Positions 1 through 9,561 of a DNA stretch of 64,000 bases are shown piece after piece (the first letter of the stretch is position 1; every line of letters begins with the position of its first letter). The notes under the pieces are model-generated. The model did not search any database. It worked only from the letters and a program-made list of their open reading frames with translations, and was not told the origin of the DNA. The stretch is from positions 3,596,001 through 3,660,000 of the forward strand of contig NZ_CP074405.1 in the NCBI RefSeq assembly GCF_018388445.1, in the 5' to 3' direction. This stretch comes from Cellulomonas wangleii (GTDB lineage: Bacteria > Actinomycetota > Actinomycetes > Actinomycetales > Cellulomonadaceae). The translations under genes were made by a program, and so were the position numbers.

Positions 1-2
1 TC

Positions 3-374
3 ACCACCGTGATCGCGCTGACGCTCGTCAGCACGGGCGACCTGTCCGGCCTGGCGGACACGACGGTGCTGCTCCTGCTGCTCGTCTTCGCCGTGGTCAA
101 CGTCTCGGTGCTGGTGCTCCGCCGGCGGCCCGACGACCGCGACGGCGCGGTCGACGGCGACGCGCCCCGCGGCTTCCGTGCCCCCACGTGGGCGCCGGCG
201 CTCGGGGCGGTCGTGTCGCTCGTCCTCGCCTCCCCGCTCACCGGCCGGTCGGCCGACGTCTACGCACGGGCCGGCCTGCTGCTGGGCATCGGGGTCGTGC
301 TCTACGTGCTCAACCGCGTGCTGGGCGGTACCCACCGCCCCGCACCCGAGAGGGCGGAGCCGGCTGCGAGCTGA
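3..374 (+). CDS. APC-superfamily amino acid permease, C-terminal part (5'-truncated by window edge)
   Basis: The reading frame is open from base 3 and ends at a TGA at 372-374, so the last 123 residues of a longer protein are present. Three hydrophobic helices are visible: a leucine-rich one ending in LRRRP, one around APALGAVVSLVLASP and one around GLLLGIGVVLYVLNRVL. They are joined by a short acidic and Arg-rich loop. This helix-loop-helix-helix ending, with a basic LRRR stop-transfer after the first helix, is what I recognise from the C-terminus of actinobacterial APC-family amino acid transporters, which import amino acids through the inner membrane. The gene ends 29 bp before the antiporter start. 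The family call rests on the tail only; another 12-helix permease is possible. Confidence 0.55.
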   Translation, partial: TTVIALTLVSTGDLSGLADTTVLLLLLVFAVVNVSVLVLRRRPDDRDGAVDGDAPRGFRAPTWAPALGAVVSLVLASPLTGRSADVYARAGLLLGIGVVLYVLNRVLGGTHRPAPERAEPAAS

Positions 375-403
375 GTCCCGACCCCGTCGACCCGAGGTGA
401 TGC

Positions 404-2152
404 GTGGACCTGCTCGCCGCCCTCGTCCTGGCCGTCCTCGTCATCGTCACGATCACGACGGTCGCGCCCCGCGCCGGGGTCGCCGCCCCGCTGCTCCTCG
501 TGCTCGTCGGCGCGGGCGTGAGCTTCCTGCCGTTCGTGCCGGAGATCGAGGTGCAGCCCGAGTGGATCCTCGGGATCGTGCTGCCGCCGCTGCTGTACTC
601 GTCGGCCACGACCCTGCCGACGATGGACTTCCGGCGCGACCTGCGCACGATCTCCGCGCTCTCGGTCGTGCTCGTGGTGGTGTCCGCGGTGGTCGTCGGG
701 TTCGTCCTGTCGGCGGTGGTGCCGGACGTCGACCTGGCCACGGGCATCGCGCTGGGCGCCGTGGTCAGCCCGACCGACGCCGTGGCCACCTCGATCGTCC
801 GCAGGGCCGGTGTCTCGCCGCGCGTCGTCACCGTCCTCGAGGGCGAGTCCATGCTCAACGACGCGACCGCCCTGGTGCTCCTGCGCTCGGCGATCGTCGC
901 CGCGGCCGGCACCGTCTCGCTGCTGGAGGTGGCGGGCGACTTCGTGGTCGCGGTCGTCGTCGCCGTGGTCATCGGCTACGTGGTCGGCCGGCTGCACGTG
1001 TGGGCGCGCGGGCACATCACGCTCACGACGTCGAACGTCGCGATCTCGTTCGTCGTCCCGTTCGTCGCGTACCTGCCCACCGAGCGCCTGGGTGCGTCCG
1101 GGCTGGTCGCGGCCGTGGTCGCGGGCCTGGTGACGGGCCACGCGGCGCCGGGGGCGCTGCGGGCGCGCGACCGCGTCACCGAGATCGCGGTGTGGCGGAC
1201 GCTGGAGCTGCTGCTCGAGGGGTCCGTGTTCCTGCTCATGGGCCTCGAGGTGTTCGGCCTCGTGGAAGACGTCCTCGACGTGCACGGCAGCCTGGGGGTG
1301 GCGCTCGGGCTGGGCGCGCTCACGGGCACGCTCGTGCTCGCCGTGCGGTCCGTCTTCGTCGCCTGGTCGGTGTGGGAGCTCGCGCGGCGCACCGACCGGA
1401 CCCCGCCCGTGCGCGACTGGCTCACGCACGCCCAGGCGCGGCTCGACGACGGCGAGCTGCCACAGCCGCCCGCCGGACGCGGCCGCGCCAGACGCCGGGC
1501 ACGGCGGGGTGCGGCCGCGGCGCGGGACGGTGGGGCCGAGGCCGTCGGGCGCCGGGTGCAGCGCAAGATCGCCGACATCGACTACCTGGTCGCCGAGCGC
1601 TTCGGGCCGCGCGAGGGCGTGGTGCTCGTGTGGGCGGGCCTGCGCGGCGCCGTCACCCTGGCGGCCGCCCAGTCGCTGCCGTCGGGCACGCCGCAGCGGT
1701 CGTTGCTCGTCCTCGTCGCGTTCGTCGTGGCCGCCGGGACCCTCCTGATCCAGGGGTCGACGCTGCCCTGGGTGCTGCGACGGCTCGGGATGGCGGGGCG
1801 GGAGCAGCGCGACGAGGCGGCCCTGGCCGCGCTGCGGGACGACCTGCGGCGGGCCGCGCTGCGCCGGCTGGACGACCCCGACCTCACCCAGCCGGACGGT
1901 ACGCCGTACCCCGCGCCGGTCGTGGAGCGCACCCGGCACCGGTTCGCCGTGCTGGACGCGCAGGTCACGGCCGACGACGAGCAGCGCGAGCTGGACCGCG
2001 CGGCCGGGCAGCGCCTGCTCATCGCGCTGCTGACCGCCCAGCGCGCGGAGCTGCTGCACGTGCGCGACCTGGGTACGTACCCGTCGGCGGTGCTGACCCA
2101 GGCGCTGGCGGAGCTGGACGCGCTGCAGATCGGCGTCGAGCTGCGGTCGTGA
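404..2152 (+). CDS. CPA1-family cation:proton antiporter (NhaP-like)
   Basis: This is a 582-aa integral membrane protein with about ten N-terminal helices. It carries the CPA1 signatures SPTDAVA (residues 122-128) and ESMLND (148-153), whose Asn-Asp pair is the ion-binding site in NhaP-type exchangers. A Pro/Arg-rich cytoplasmic loop (about 325-385) precedes a last helical pair (WAGLRGAVTLAAAQ), and a soluble tail of about 150 residues follows. The expected role is exchange of Na+ or K+ for H+ across the cytoplasmic membrane in pH and salt homeostasis. GTG 404 is chosen because a GAGGTG Shine-Dalgarno lies just upstream and the first helix starts directly after it. It runs tail to tail into the UvrA-like gene with 5 bp between them. 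Na+ or K+ specificity cannot be read from the sequence. Confidence 0.9.
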   Translation: MDLLAALVLAVLVIVTITTVAPRAGVAAPLLLVLVGAGVSFLPFVPEIEVQPEWILGIVLPPLLYSSATTLPTMDFRRDLRTISALSVVLVVVSAVVVGFVLSAVVPDVDLATGIALGAVVSPTDAVATSIVRRAGVSPRVVTVLEGESMLNDATALVLLRSAIVAAAGTVSLLEVAGDFVVAVVVAVVIGYVVGRLHVWARGHITLTTSNVAISFVVPFVAYLPTERLGASGLVAAVVAGLVTGHAAPGALRARDRVTEIAVWRTLELLLEGSVFLLMGLEVFGLVEDVLDVHGSLGVALGLGALTGTLVLAVRSVFVAWSVWELARRTDRTPPVRDWLTHAQARLDDGELPQPPAGRGRARRRARRGAAAARDGGAEAVGRRVQRKIADIDYLVAERFGPREGVVLVWAGLRGAVTLAAAQSLPSGTPQRSLLVLVAFVVAAGTLLIQGSTLPWVLRRLGMAGREQRDEAALAALRDDLRRAALRRLDDPDLTQPDGTPYPAPVVERTRHRFAVLDAQVTADDEQRELDRAAGQRLLIALLTAQRAELLHVRDLGTYPSAVLTQALAELDALQIGVELRS

Positions 2153-2157
2153 CGGCG

Positions 2158-4521
<2,364 letters not shown>

Positions 4522-4650
4522 CGGTCCTCCTGGCGCGAGCGGGGTCCTCAGACTAGGGCGCGGTGCCGACACGGGTGCAGCCTCGCCTCGCCGCGGCGCG
4601 ACGCGCATGGCACGCTCCGGGGACGGATGGGCCAGGGGTGAGGAGCGCAC

Positions 4651-6780
4651 GTGCACGGATCGACGGACGGGACGGACCTACGTCCGGGCGCCGACGCGCA
4701 GGCCGAGCGCCTCTCGCTGCTCGACTCGGCCGCGCAGGCGACGCGCCTCTCGCTGCTCGACTCCGCCGCGCAGGCCGCGGGCCTGGGGACGTTCGAGTGG
4801 GACCTGGCGACGGGTGCGCTGCACTGGGACCCCACGCTGCTGGAGGTCTTCGGGTACGACGCCGGGACGTTCAGCGGCCTGATCGAGGCGTTCGACGCCC
4901 GGCTGCACCCGGCCGACGCGAGAGGCGTCGCGGCCGCGATCGACAGCGCCATCGCCGGCTGCGGCGTGTACGAGGCCGAGTTCCGCGTGGTGCGTCCCGA
5001 CGGGACCGTGCGCTGGCTGAGCGCCCGGGGCCGGGCGCTGGCCGGCCCGTCGGGTCGCGCCGAGCGCCTCATCGGCGTCGCGACGGACACGACCGCGCTG
5101 CGCGAGCGCGACCTGCAGGTGCAGCAGATCCTCGAGGACATGTCGACCGGCTACTTCTGGCTCGACGAGCGGTGGCGGTTCGGGTACGTCAACGCCGAGG
5201 CCGAGCTCATCCTGGAGCGGACGCGGGCCGACCTCCTGGGCGGGGTGATCTGGGACCTCTTCCCCGCGGCGCGGGGCACCGCCTTCGAGGAGCACTACCG
5301 CGCCGCACCGCGCACGGGCGAGCCGCAGGTGTTCGACGCGTACTACCCGGCACCCCTCGACGCCTGGTACGAGATCCGTGCCACCCCCGAGCGCGGCGGT
5401 GTCGCCGTGTACTTCACGGACGTGACGGAGCGCCGCCAGGCGCTGGAGCTCGCCGAGCAGGGCCGCGCGCGCTCGGACATGCTCGCCCGGGTCGCCGGGG
5501 TGCTCGCGGACGCGGTCGACCCGGTCCGCGCCCTGGACGCCGTGCTCCCCCACCTGGTGCCGGACGTCGCCGACTTCGCCATCGCGAGCCTGCTGGACGA
5601 CGGCGCGGGGCCCTGGCGAGGCCGCCTGCGCGACGTCGCGGCGCTGCACGCCGACCCCACCCTGCAGCCGCTGCTCGACGAGTACCGGTCGCTGCGCGTC
5701 CCGGCGCTGTCGAGCACCTCCCTGGTGGCCGAGGCGCTGACGACCTCGCGGCCCGTGATGCGCTTCGGCGCGCCGTCGCTCGAGGACATCGTGGCGGCGG
5801 GCCCCGTGCGGGACCTGCTGCTGCGGCTGGCACCCGAGACTCTCATGGTCCTGCCGCTGCGGGGGCGAGGCCGCACCCGGGGCATCGTGACGCTCGCGCG
5901 GCGCGCCGCCCGGGACGGGTTCACGGCGACGGACGTCACGGCCCTGCGGGACGTGACCGCGCAGATGGGCCTCGCGCTGGACAACGCGCACCTGCACGCC
6001 GCGCGGCGGGACCTCACGGAGGAGCTGCAGCGCAGCCTGCTCACCGCCCTGCCGGAGGTGGGGGGCCTGCAGCTCGCCGCACGGTACGTCCCGGCGTCGA
6101 CGGGCGCGCAGATCGGCGGGGACTGGTACGACGCGTTCGTGCTGCGCGACGGGTGCACCTGCCTGGTGATCGGTGACGTCACCGGCCACGACCTGCAGGC
6201 GGCGGTGCGGATGGCGCAGATCCGCAACGTGCTGCGCGGCGGTGCGCACGCGGTCGTCCAGCCGCCGGCCGCGATCCTGTCCGCGCTCGACTGGGCGGTG
6301 CAGGACCTGCAGATCGACGCCCTGAGCACCGCGGTCCTGGCGCGTGTCGAGCAGCCGCCCGACGCGGTGCGACGGGGTGTGCGTGTCCTGCGCTGGTCGA
6401 ACGCGGGCCACCTGCCGCCGCTGCTGCTGCACCCGGACGGGCGCGGTGAGCTGCTGTCGCGCCGCAGCGACCTGCTGATCGGCCTGCAACGGCACACCGT
6501 GCGGCGGGACCACACGCAGGAGCTCGCGCCCGGTGCGACCGTGCTGCTGTACACCGACGGGCTCGTCGAGCGCCGCGGGGAGCGGCTGGAGGCCGGGCTG
6601 GAGCGGCTCCGCGCGTGCGCCGAGGGCGTGGCGCACCTGGACCTGGAGGACGTCTGCGACGCCCTCGTCGAGGCGATGGCGCCCGCCGGGGACGACGACG
6701 TGGCGATGCTGGCGCTGCGGGTGCAGCCGGACGAGGCGGCGGCGCGCGGGCGGACGGACCCGCTAGAGGTTGACGGTTGA
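4651..6780 (+). CDS. PAS-PAS-GAF-SpoIIE (PP2C-type) serine phosphatase
   Basis: This 709-aa soluble signalling protein begins with a duplicated 12-residue amphipathic segment (about 19-42). Two PAS domains follow (about 45-150 with FEWDLATG, and 155-265 with GYFWLDERWRFGYVN), then a GAF domain (about 275-450) and a C-terminal SpoIIE/RsbU-type PP2C phosphatase. The phosphatase carries the metal-binding motifs GGDWYDAF and GDVTGHD, YTDGLVERR and the terminal GDDDVAMLALR. Such proteins dephosphorylate anti-sigma-factor antagonists in partner-switching stress or light/redox responses. No anti-sigma kinase or STAS gene lies nearby, so its partner is elsewhere. GTG 4651 follows GAGGAG by about seven bases. 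The ligand or chromophore of the PAS and GAF domains is not evident. Confidence 0.9.
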   Translation: MHGSTDGTDLRPGADAQAERLSLLDSAAQATRLSLLDSAAQAAGLGTFEWDLATGALHWDPTLLEVFGYDAGTFSGLIEAFDARLHPADARGVAAAIDSAIAGCGVYEAEFRVVRPDGTVRWLSARGRALAGPSGRAERLIGVATDTTALRERDLQVQQILEDMSTGYFWLDERWRFGYVNAEAELILERTRADLLGGVIWDLFPAARGTAFEEHYRAAPRTGEPQVFDAYYPAPLDAWYEIRATPERGGVAVYFTDVTERRQALELAEQGRARSDMLARVAGVLADAVDPVRALDAVLPHLVPDVADFAIASLLDDGAGPWRGRLRDVAALHADPTLQPLLDEYRSLRVPALSSTSLVAEALTTSRPVMRFGAPSLEDIVAAGPVRDLLLRLAPETLMVLPLRGRGRTRGIVTLARRAARDGFTATDVTALRDVTAQMGLALDNAHLHAARRDLTEELQRSLLTALPEVGGLQLAARYVPASTGAQIGGDWYDAFVLRDGCTCLVIGDVTGHDLQAAVRMAQIRNVLRGGAHAVVQPPAAILSALDWAVQDLQIDALSTAVLARVEQPPDAVRRGVRVLRWSNAGHLPPLLLHPDGRGELLSRRSDLLIGLQRHTVRRDHTQELAPGATVLLYTDGLVERRGERLEAGLERLRACAEGVAHLDLEDVCDALVEAMAPAGDDDVAMLALRVQPDEAAARGRTDPLEVDG
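4707..4775 (+). repeat. Two tandem copies of a 36-bp unit inside the phosphatase gene
   Basis: Bases 4707-4739 recur at 4743-4775 with one mismatch (4728 versus 4764). The unit encodes RLSLLDSAAQA twice, adding 12 residues in frame to a predicted amphipathic N-terminal helix. This looks like a recent in-frame duplication. Confidence 0.85.
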
Positions 6781-6815
6781 ACTAGTTCGCTCTAGCATCA
6801 GTTGTCATCACAACT
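6770..6815 (+). promoter_or_regulatory. Promoter with two palindromes (MarR-like operator) before the VOC gene
   Basis: TTGACG (6770-6775) and TAGCAT (6793-6798) are separated by 17 bases, a near-consensus promoter that starts inside the end of the phosphatase gene. The spacer holds the perfect 10-bp palindrome GAACTAGTTC (6779-6788). Just after the -10 lies AGTTGT-N4-ACAACT (6800-6815). The second repeat resembles operators of MarR-family regulators of phenolic or quinone dioxygenases. That regulator assignment is inference; no marR gene is adjacent. Confidence 0.7.
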
Positions 6816-6832
6816 AATGCTCGGAGCTGACG

Positions 6833-7762
6833 ATGTCGACCACGATCCCGCAGGGCCCCACCGACGAGCGCGTGCTCGCGCCCGCCACGTCGATGGACGC
6901 GGTGACGCTGCACGTCGGCGACCTCGAGGGCATGACGTCCTACTACGCGGGCGCCATCGCGCTCGAGCCCCTGGAGGAGCGCGCCCGCGGCCACCAGGTG
7001 CACCGCGTGCTCGGACGCGGCACCACGCCGATGCTGCGCCTCGTCCACACCCCCGGACTGCCCGCGGTCGACCCGCGGCAGGCCGGCCTGTTCCACACCG
7101 CCTTCCTCTTCGACGACGCGACGAGCCTGTCCGCGACCGTCTACCGCGCGGCGCAGGACCCCCGCAGCCGGTTCGTCGGGTCGAGCGACCACCTGGTGTC
7201 CGAGGCGTTCTACTTCACGGACCCCGAGGGCAACGGCATCGAGCTGTACACCGACCGCGACCGCGACCTGTGGCTCCACCGCGACGGCAACCTCGTCATG
7301 GGCGTCGAGCACCTCGACCCGAACGCCTACCTGCGCGCGCACCTCACGCAGGAGGCGCTCGACGCCGGTCCGGCGCTCGCCGGGCGGGTCGGGCACGTGC
7401 ACCTGCAGGTCGGGGACATCGCGGTCGCGGAGGCGTTCTACCTCGACGCGCTCGGGTTCGAGGCCACGGTCCGCGGCTACCCCGGCGCGCTGTTCGCGTC
7501 CGCCGGCGGGTACCACCACCACGTCGCGATGAACACCTGGAACAGCCGGGGCGCCGGTCCGCGCGCCTCGACGCTCGGGCTGGGCGACGTCGCCGTCACG
7601 GTGCCGGGGCGCGAGGACCTCGACGCGCTGACGGCCCGGCTGCGGGCGCGGGGCCTGCCGTTCGCCGACGACGGCCGGTCCGTCACCGTGCGCGACCCGT
7701 GGGAGACCCGGGTGACCGTGAGCGTGCCCGGCACGACGACGGAGGACCTGCTCACGCGCTGA
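6833..7762 (+). CDS. Two-module VOC protein, catechol-2,3-dioxygenase-like (CatE type)
   Basis: This 309-aa protein is built from two vicinal-oxygen-chelate modules (about 20-140 and 175-305). The first begins AVTLHVGDLEGMTSYY and the second VGHVHLQVGDIAVAEAFY. Candidate metal ligands are the early His of each module, the HHHVAMNTW cluster and a Glu in NGIELYTDRDRD. CatE-like dioxygenases of this size cleave catechol or hydroquinone-type rings with Fe(II) and protect against quinones. The ATG at 6833 follows GGAGC. The promoter and operator palindromes directly upstream suggest substrate-responsive control. The substrate cannot be assigned from sequence, and a glyoxalase-like activity remains possible. 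Confidence 0.8.
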   Translation: MSTTIPQGPTDERVLAPATSMDAVTLHVGDLEGMTSYYAGAIALEPLEERARGHQVHRVLGRGTTPMLRLVHTPGLPAVDPRQAGLFHTAFLFDDATSLSATVYRAAQDPRSRFVGSSDHLVSEAFYFTDPEGNGIELYTDRDRDLWLHRDGNLVMGVEHLDPNAYLRAHLTQEALDAGPALAGRVGHVHLQVGDIAVAEAFYLDALGFEATVRGYPGALFASAGGYHHHVAMNTWNSRGAGPRASTLGLGDVAVTVPGREDLDALTARLRARGLPFADDGRSVTVRDPWETRVTVSVPGTTTEDLLTR

Positions 7763-7811
7763 CGGGACGGGGGCGGCCGGGCGGTCGCGCCCCGGACGAC
7801 AGGGCTGCGCG

Positions 7812-8429
7812 TCAGCGCGCCCGCACGAGCTCCTCGACCGCGTCGCGCAGCGTCGCACGGGCGGCCTGCGCGTCGTCGAGGTAGCCGCTGACCATGGCAC
7901 CGTCGCGCAGCGCGGTCCAGCGCCGACCGCCCTCCGGCGGGTCGGGGTGCCCGGCGCGACGCAGCGCCTCGGTCGCCACCCCCTGCAGCCAGTCCCGGTG
8001 CTCGCGCACGACGCGCCGCACCGGGCTGGTCGGGTCGGGGAACTCCGCCGCGGCGTTGATGAACGGGCAGCCGCGGAAGCCGGGTCGGCACAGCTCGTCG
8101 GCCACGTGCAGCGTCATGCCGGTGAGCCAGCCCGCCGCCGCACCGGGCTCCTGCGGGACCTCGCCGACCGCCGCGCGCACGGCCCGGTCGGCCGCCTCGA
8201 GGTACGCGACGACGAGCGCCTCCTTGCCCGGGAAGTGCCGGTAGAACGTGGCCCGCGTGACGCCCGCCTCGGTGATGACGCGGTCGACGCCGACCGCGTG
8301 GACGCCCTCGGCGTAGAAGAGGTCGGCGGCGGTGCGCAGCAGCCGGGCGCGGGCCGGGGACGGCCCGCGCGGACCCGTCGGGTTCTCGACCATGCCCGCA
8401 CCGTACGGGGCGACGTCTGCGGTTGACAT
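7812..8429 (-). CDS. TetR-family transcriptional regulator, divergent from ohr
   Basis: This 205-aa protein has an N-terminal TetR helix-turn-helix (about 30-75: LLRTAADLFYAEGV, ITEAGVTRATFYRHFPGKEALV) and a helical ligand-binding domain that includes CRPGFRGCPF, a close Cys pair. ATG 8429 is preferred over GTG 8435 because GGAGG lies five bases before it. The gene is divergent from ohr with one TetR-type inverted repeat between them, so it probably represses itself and ohr. Related CGCPF-containing TetR proteins are commonly found near redox genes. The two nearby cysteines could sense peroxide or electrophiles, which is inference. Confidence 0.88.
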   Translation of the reverse strand: MSTADVAPYGAGMVENPTGPRGPSPARARLLRTAADLFYAEGVHAVGVDRVITEAGVTRATFYRHFPGKEALVVAYLEAADRAVRAAVGEVPQEPGAAAGWLTGMTLHVADELCRPGFRGCPFINAAAEFPDPTSPVRRVVREHRDWLQGVATEALRRAGHPDPPEGGRRWTALRDGAMVSGYLDDAQAARATLRDAVEELVRAR

Positions 8430-8464
8430 CCGCACCTCCAGGGGGTGAGGTGGACCACGTTAGT

Positions 8465-8478
8465 AGAACGAACGTTCT
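8465..8478. promoter_or_regulatory. TetR operator between tetR and ohr
   Basis: AGAACG-AA-CGTTCT is a perfect inverted repeat with 6-bp arms. It lies 36 bp from the tetR start and 18 bp from the ohr start, where a bound dimer would block the ohr promoter. Confidence 0.75.
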
Positions 8479-8495
8479 TTCTAGGAGGCTACCCC

Positions 8496-8918
8496 ATGGC
8501 TGTCATCTACACCGCGGTCGCCACGGCCACCGGCGAGGGCCGCGAGGGCCACACCCGCAGCTCCGACGGGCTCGTCGACGTCGACCTCGCCGTCCCCCGC
8601 GAGATGGGCGGCCCGGGCGGGGCCACCAACCCCGAGCAGCTGTTCGCCGCCGGGTACGCCGCCTGCTTCCACAGCGCGCTGAAGAGCGTGGCCCGCCGCG
8701 ACCAGGTGACGTTCACCGACTCCGCGGTCACGGCCGAGGTCGGCATCGGCCCCACCGACGCCGGCGGGTTCGGGCTCGAGATCACGCTGCACGTCGAGCT
8801 CGGCGGCGTCGACCAGGCGACCGCGGAGCAGCTCGTCGAGGCCGCGCACCAGGTCTGCCCGTACTCGAACGCGACCCGCGGCAACGTCCCCGTCACGCTG
8901 GAGGTCGTCACCGCCTGA
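8496..8918 (+). CDS. ohr: Organic hydroperoxide resistance protein (Ohr, OsmC family)
   Basis: At 140 aa it has the usual Ohr length. It has the Ohr hallmarks NPEQLFAAGYAACF with peroxidatic Cys57 and VCPYSNATRGN with resolving Cys121, plus the conserved Arg in VPREMGG. Ohr reduces organic hydroperoxides with electrons from lipoylated proteins, acting as a cytoplasmic dimer. AGGAGG seven bases upstream fixes the start at ATG 8496. It ends 3 bp from the convergent Fur-family gene; an 11-bp palindrome (8915-8925) carries both stop codons. Control appears to be by the divergent TetR protein rather than the usual MarR-type OhrR. Confidence 0.93.
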   Translation: MAVIYTAVATATGEGREGHTRSSDGLVDVDLAVPREMGGPGGATNPEQLFAAGYAACFHSALKSVARRDQVTFTDSAVTAEVGIGPTDAGGFGLEITLHVELGGVDQATAEQLVEAAHQVCPYSNATRGNVPVTLEVVTA

Positions 8919-8921
8919 CGG

Positions 8922-9374
8922 TCAGCGCGCGGGCGCACCCGGCGCGGTGCACGCCGCGCACAGCCCGGACAGCGCGACGTGCGTCGGCTCGATCCAGAAC
9001 CCGTCGCGGCGCGCGACGGCTCCGACGACGTCGTCGAGCAGGTCGGCCGGCAGGTCCTGCACGGCACCGCAGCCGCGGCACTCGGCGTGCAGGTGCTCCC
9101 GCTCCCCGTGGGCCAGGTGGTAGGCGGTCCCGGTGCGTCGCACGTGCACGTGCTGCACCACGCCGAGGTCCGCGAGCGCGTCGAGCGTCCGGTAGACCGT
9201 GGCCCGGTGCACCCCCGGGTCGAGGTCGGCGACGCGGCCGAGGATCTCCTCCGCGCCGAGGTGCCCGCCGTCGCGTGCGAGCACGGTCAGGACGGCGCGC
9301 CGGGCGCGCGTCATGCGCTCGCCCCGCGCCCGCAGCAGCGTGCCGACGTGCTCGATGGTGGCCTCGCTCGTCAT
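8922..9374 (-). CDS. Fur-family metalloregulator (possibly Nur-like)
   Basis: This 150-aa protein has a winged-helix N-terminal half (RGERMTRARRAVLTVLARDGGHLGAEEIL, HRATVYRTLDALADLG) and the Fur-type metal half with HLHAECRGCG. A second CxxC (CAAC) near the C-terminus completes a structural zinc site. It is divergent from a NiCoT nickel/cobalt permease, which suggests nickel sensing (Nur) and repression of uptake. Zur and PerR-like roles cannot be excluded from sequence alone. Start ATG 9374 follows a GAGGGGG stretch. No canonical Fur box is visible in the shared 187-bp spacer, but a strong inverted repeat at 9520-9540 is a candidate site. Confidence 0.85.
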   Translation of the reverse strand: MTSEATIEHVGTLLRARGERMTRARRAVLTVLARDGGHLGAEEILGRVADLDPGVHRATVYRTLDALADLGVVQHVHVRRTGTAYHLAHGEREHLHAECRGCGAVQDLPADLLDDVVGAVARRDGFWIEPTHVALSGLCAACTAPGAPAR

Positions 9375-9519
9375 CGCCCAGCCCCCTCACGGCCGCCCGG
9401 ACGACCGGCGCGCCCACGCCGGGTTCGCGGTGGTTCCACTGTAGGACGACCGGTCTGCCCGGTGTCACCCCTTCTGGTGCAGTCACGACCAGGTCGCAGT
9501 AGCGTGGTCGACGGCGCGA

Positions 9520-9540
9520 GCACCCGATGCCCTCGGGTGC
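9520..9540. promoter_or_regulatory. 8-bp inverted repeat upstream of the NiCoT gene
   Basis: GCACCCGA and TCGGGTGC flank five bases and end 21 bp before the permease ATG. It could be an operator for the divergent Fur-family protein or a leader hairpin that hides the ribosome binding site. No other palindrome of this quality is seen in the spacer. Confidence 0.5.
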
Positions 9541-9561
9541 CACGTATCCGGGGGGAGCGCC

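Noticed and set aside
4678..6636. Long antisense frame opposite the phosphatase gene
   Set aside because: The composition is that of a shadow frame and the sense strand carries clear PAS, GAF and SpoIIE motifs.
7763..7811. Terminator between the VOC gene and the convergent tetR gene
   Set aside because: The stretch is GC-rich but I could not find a stem longer than about five pairs.
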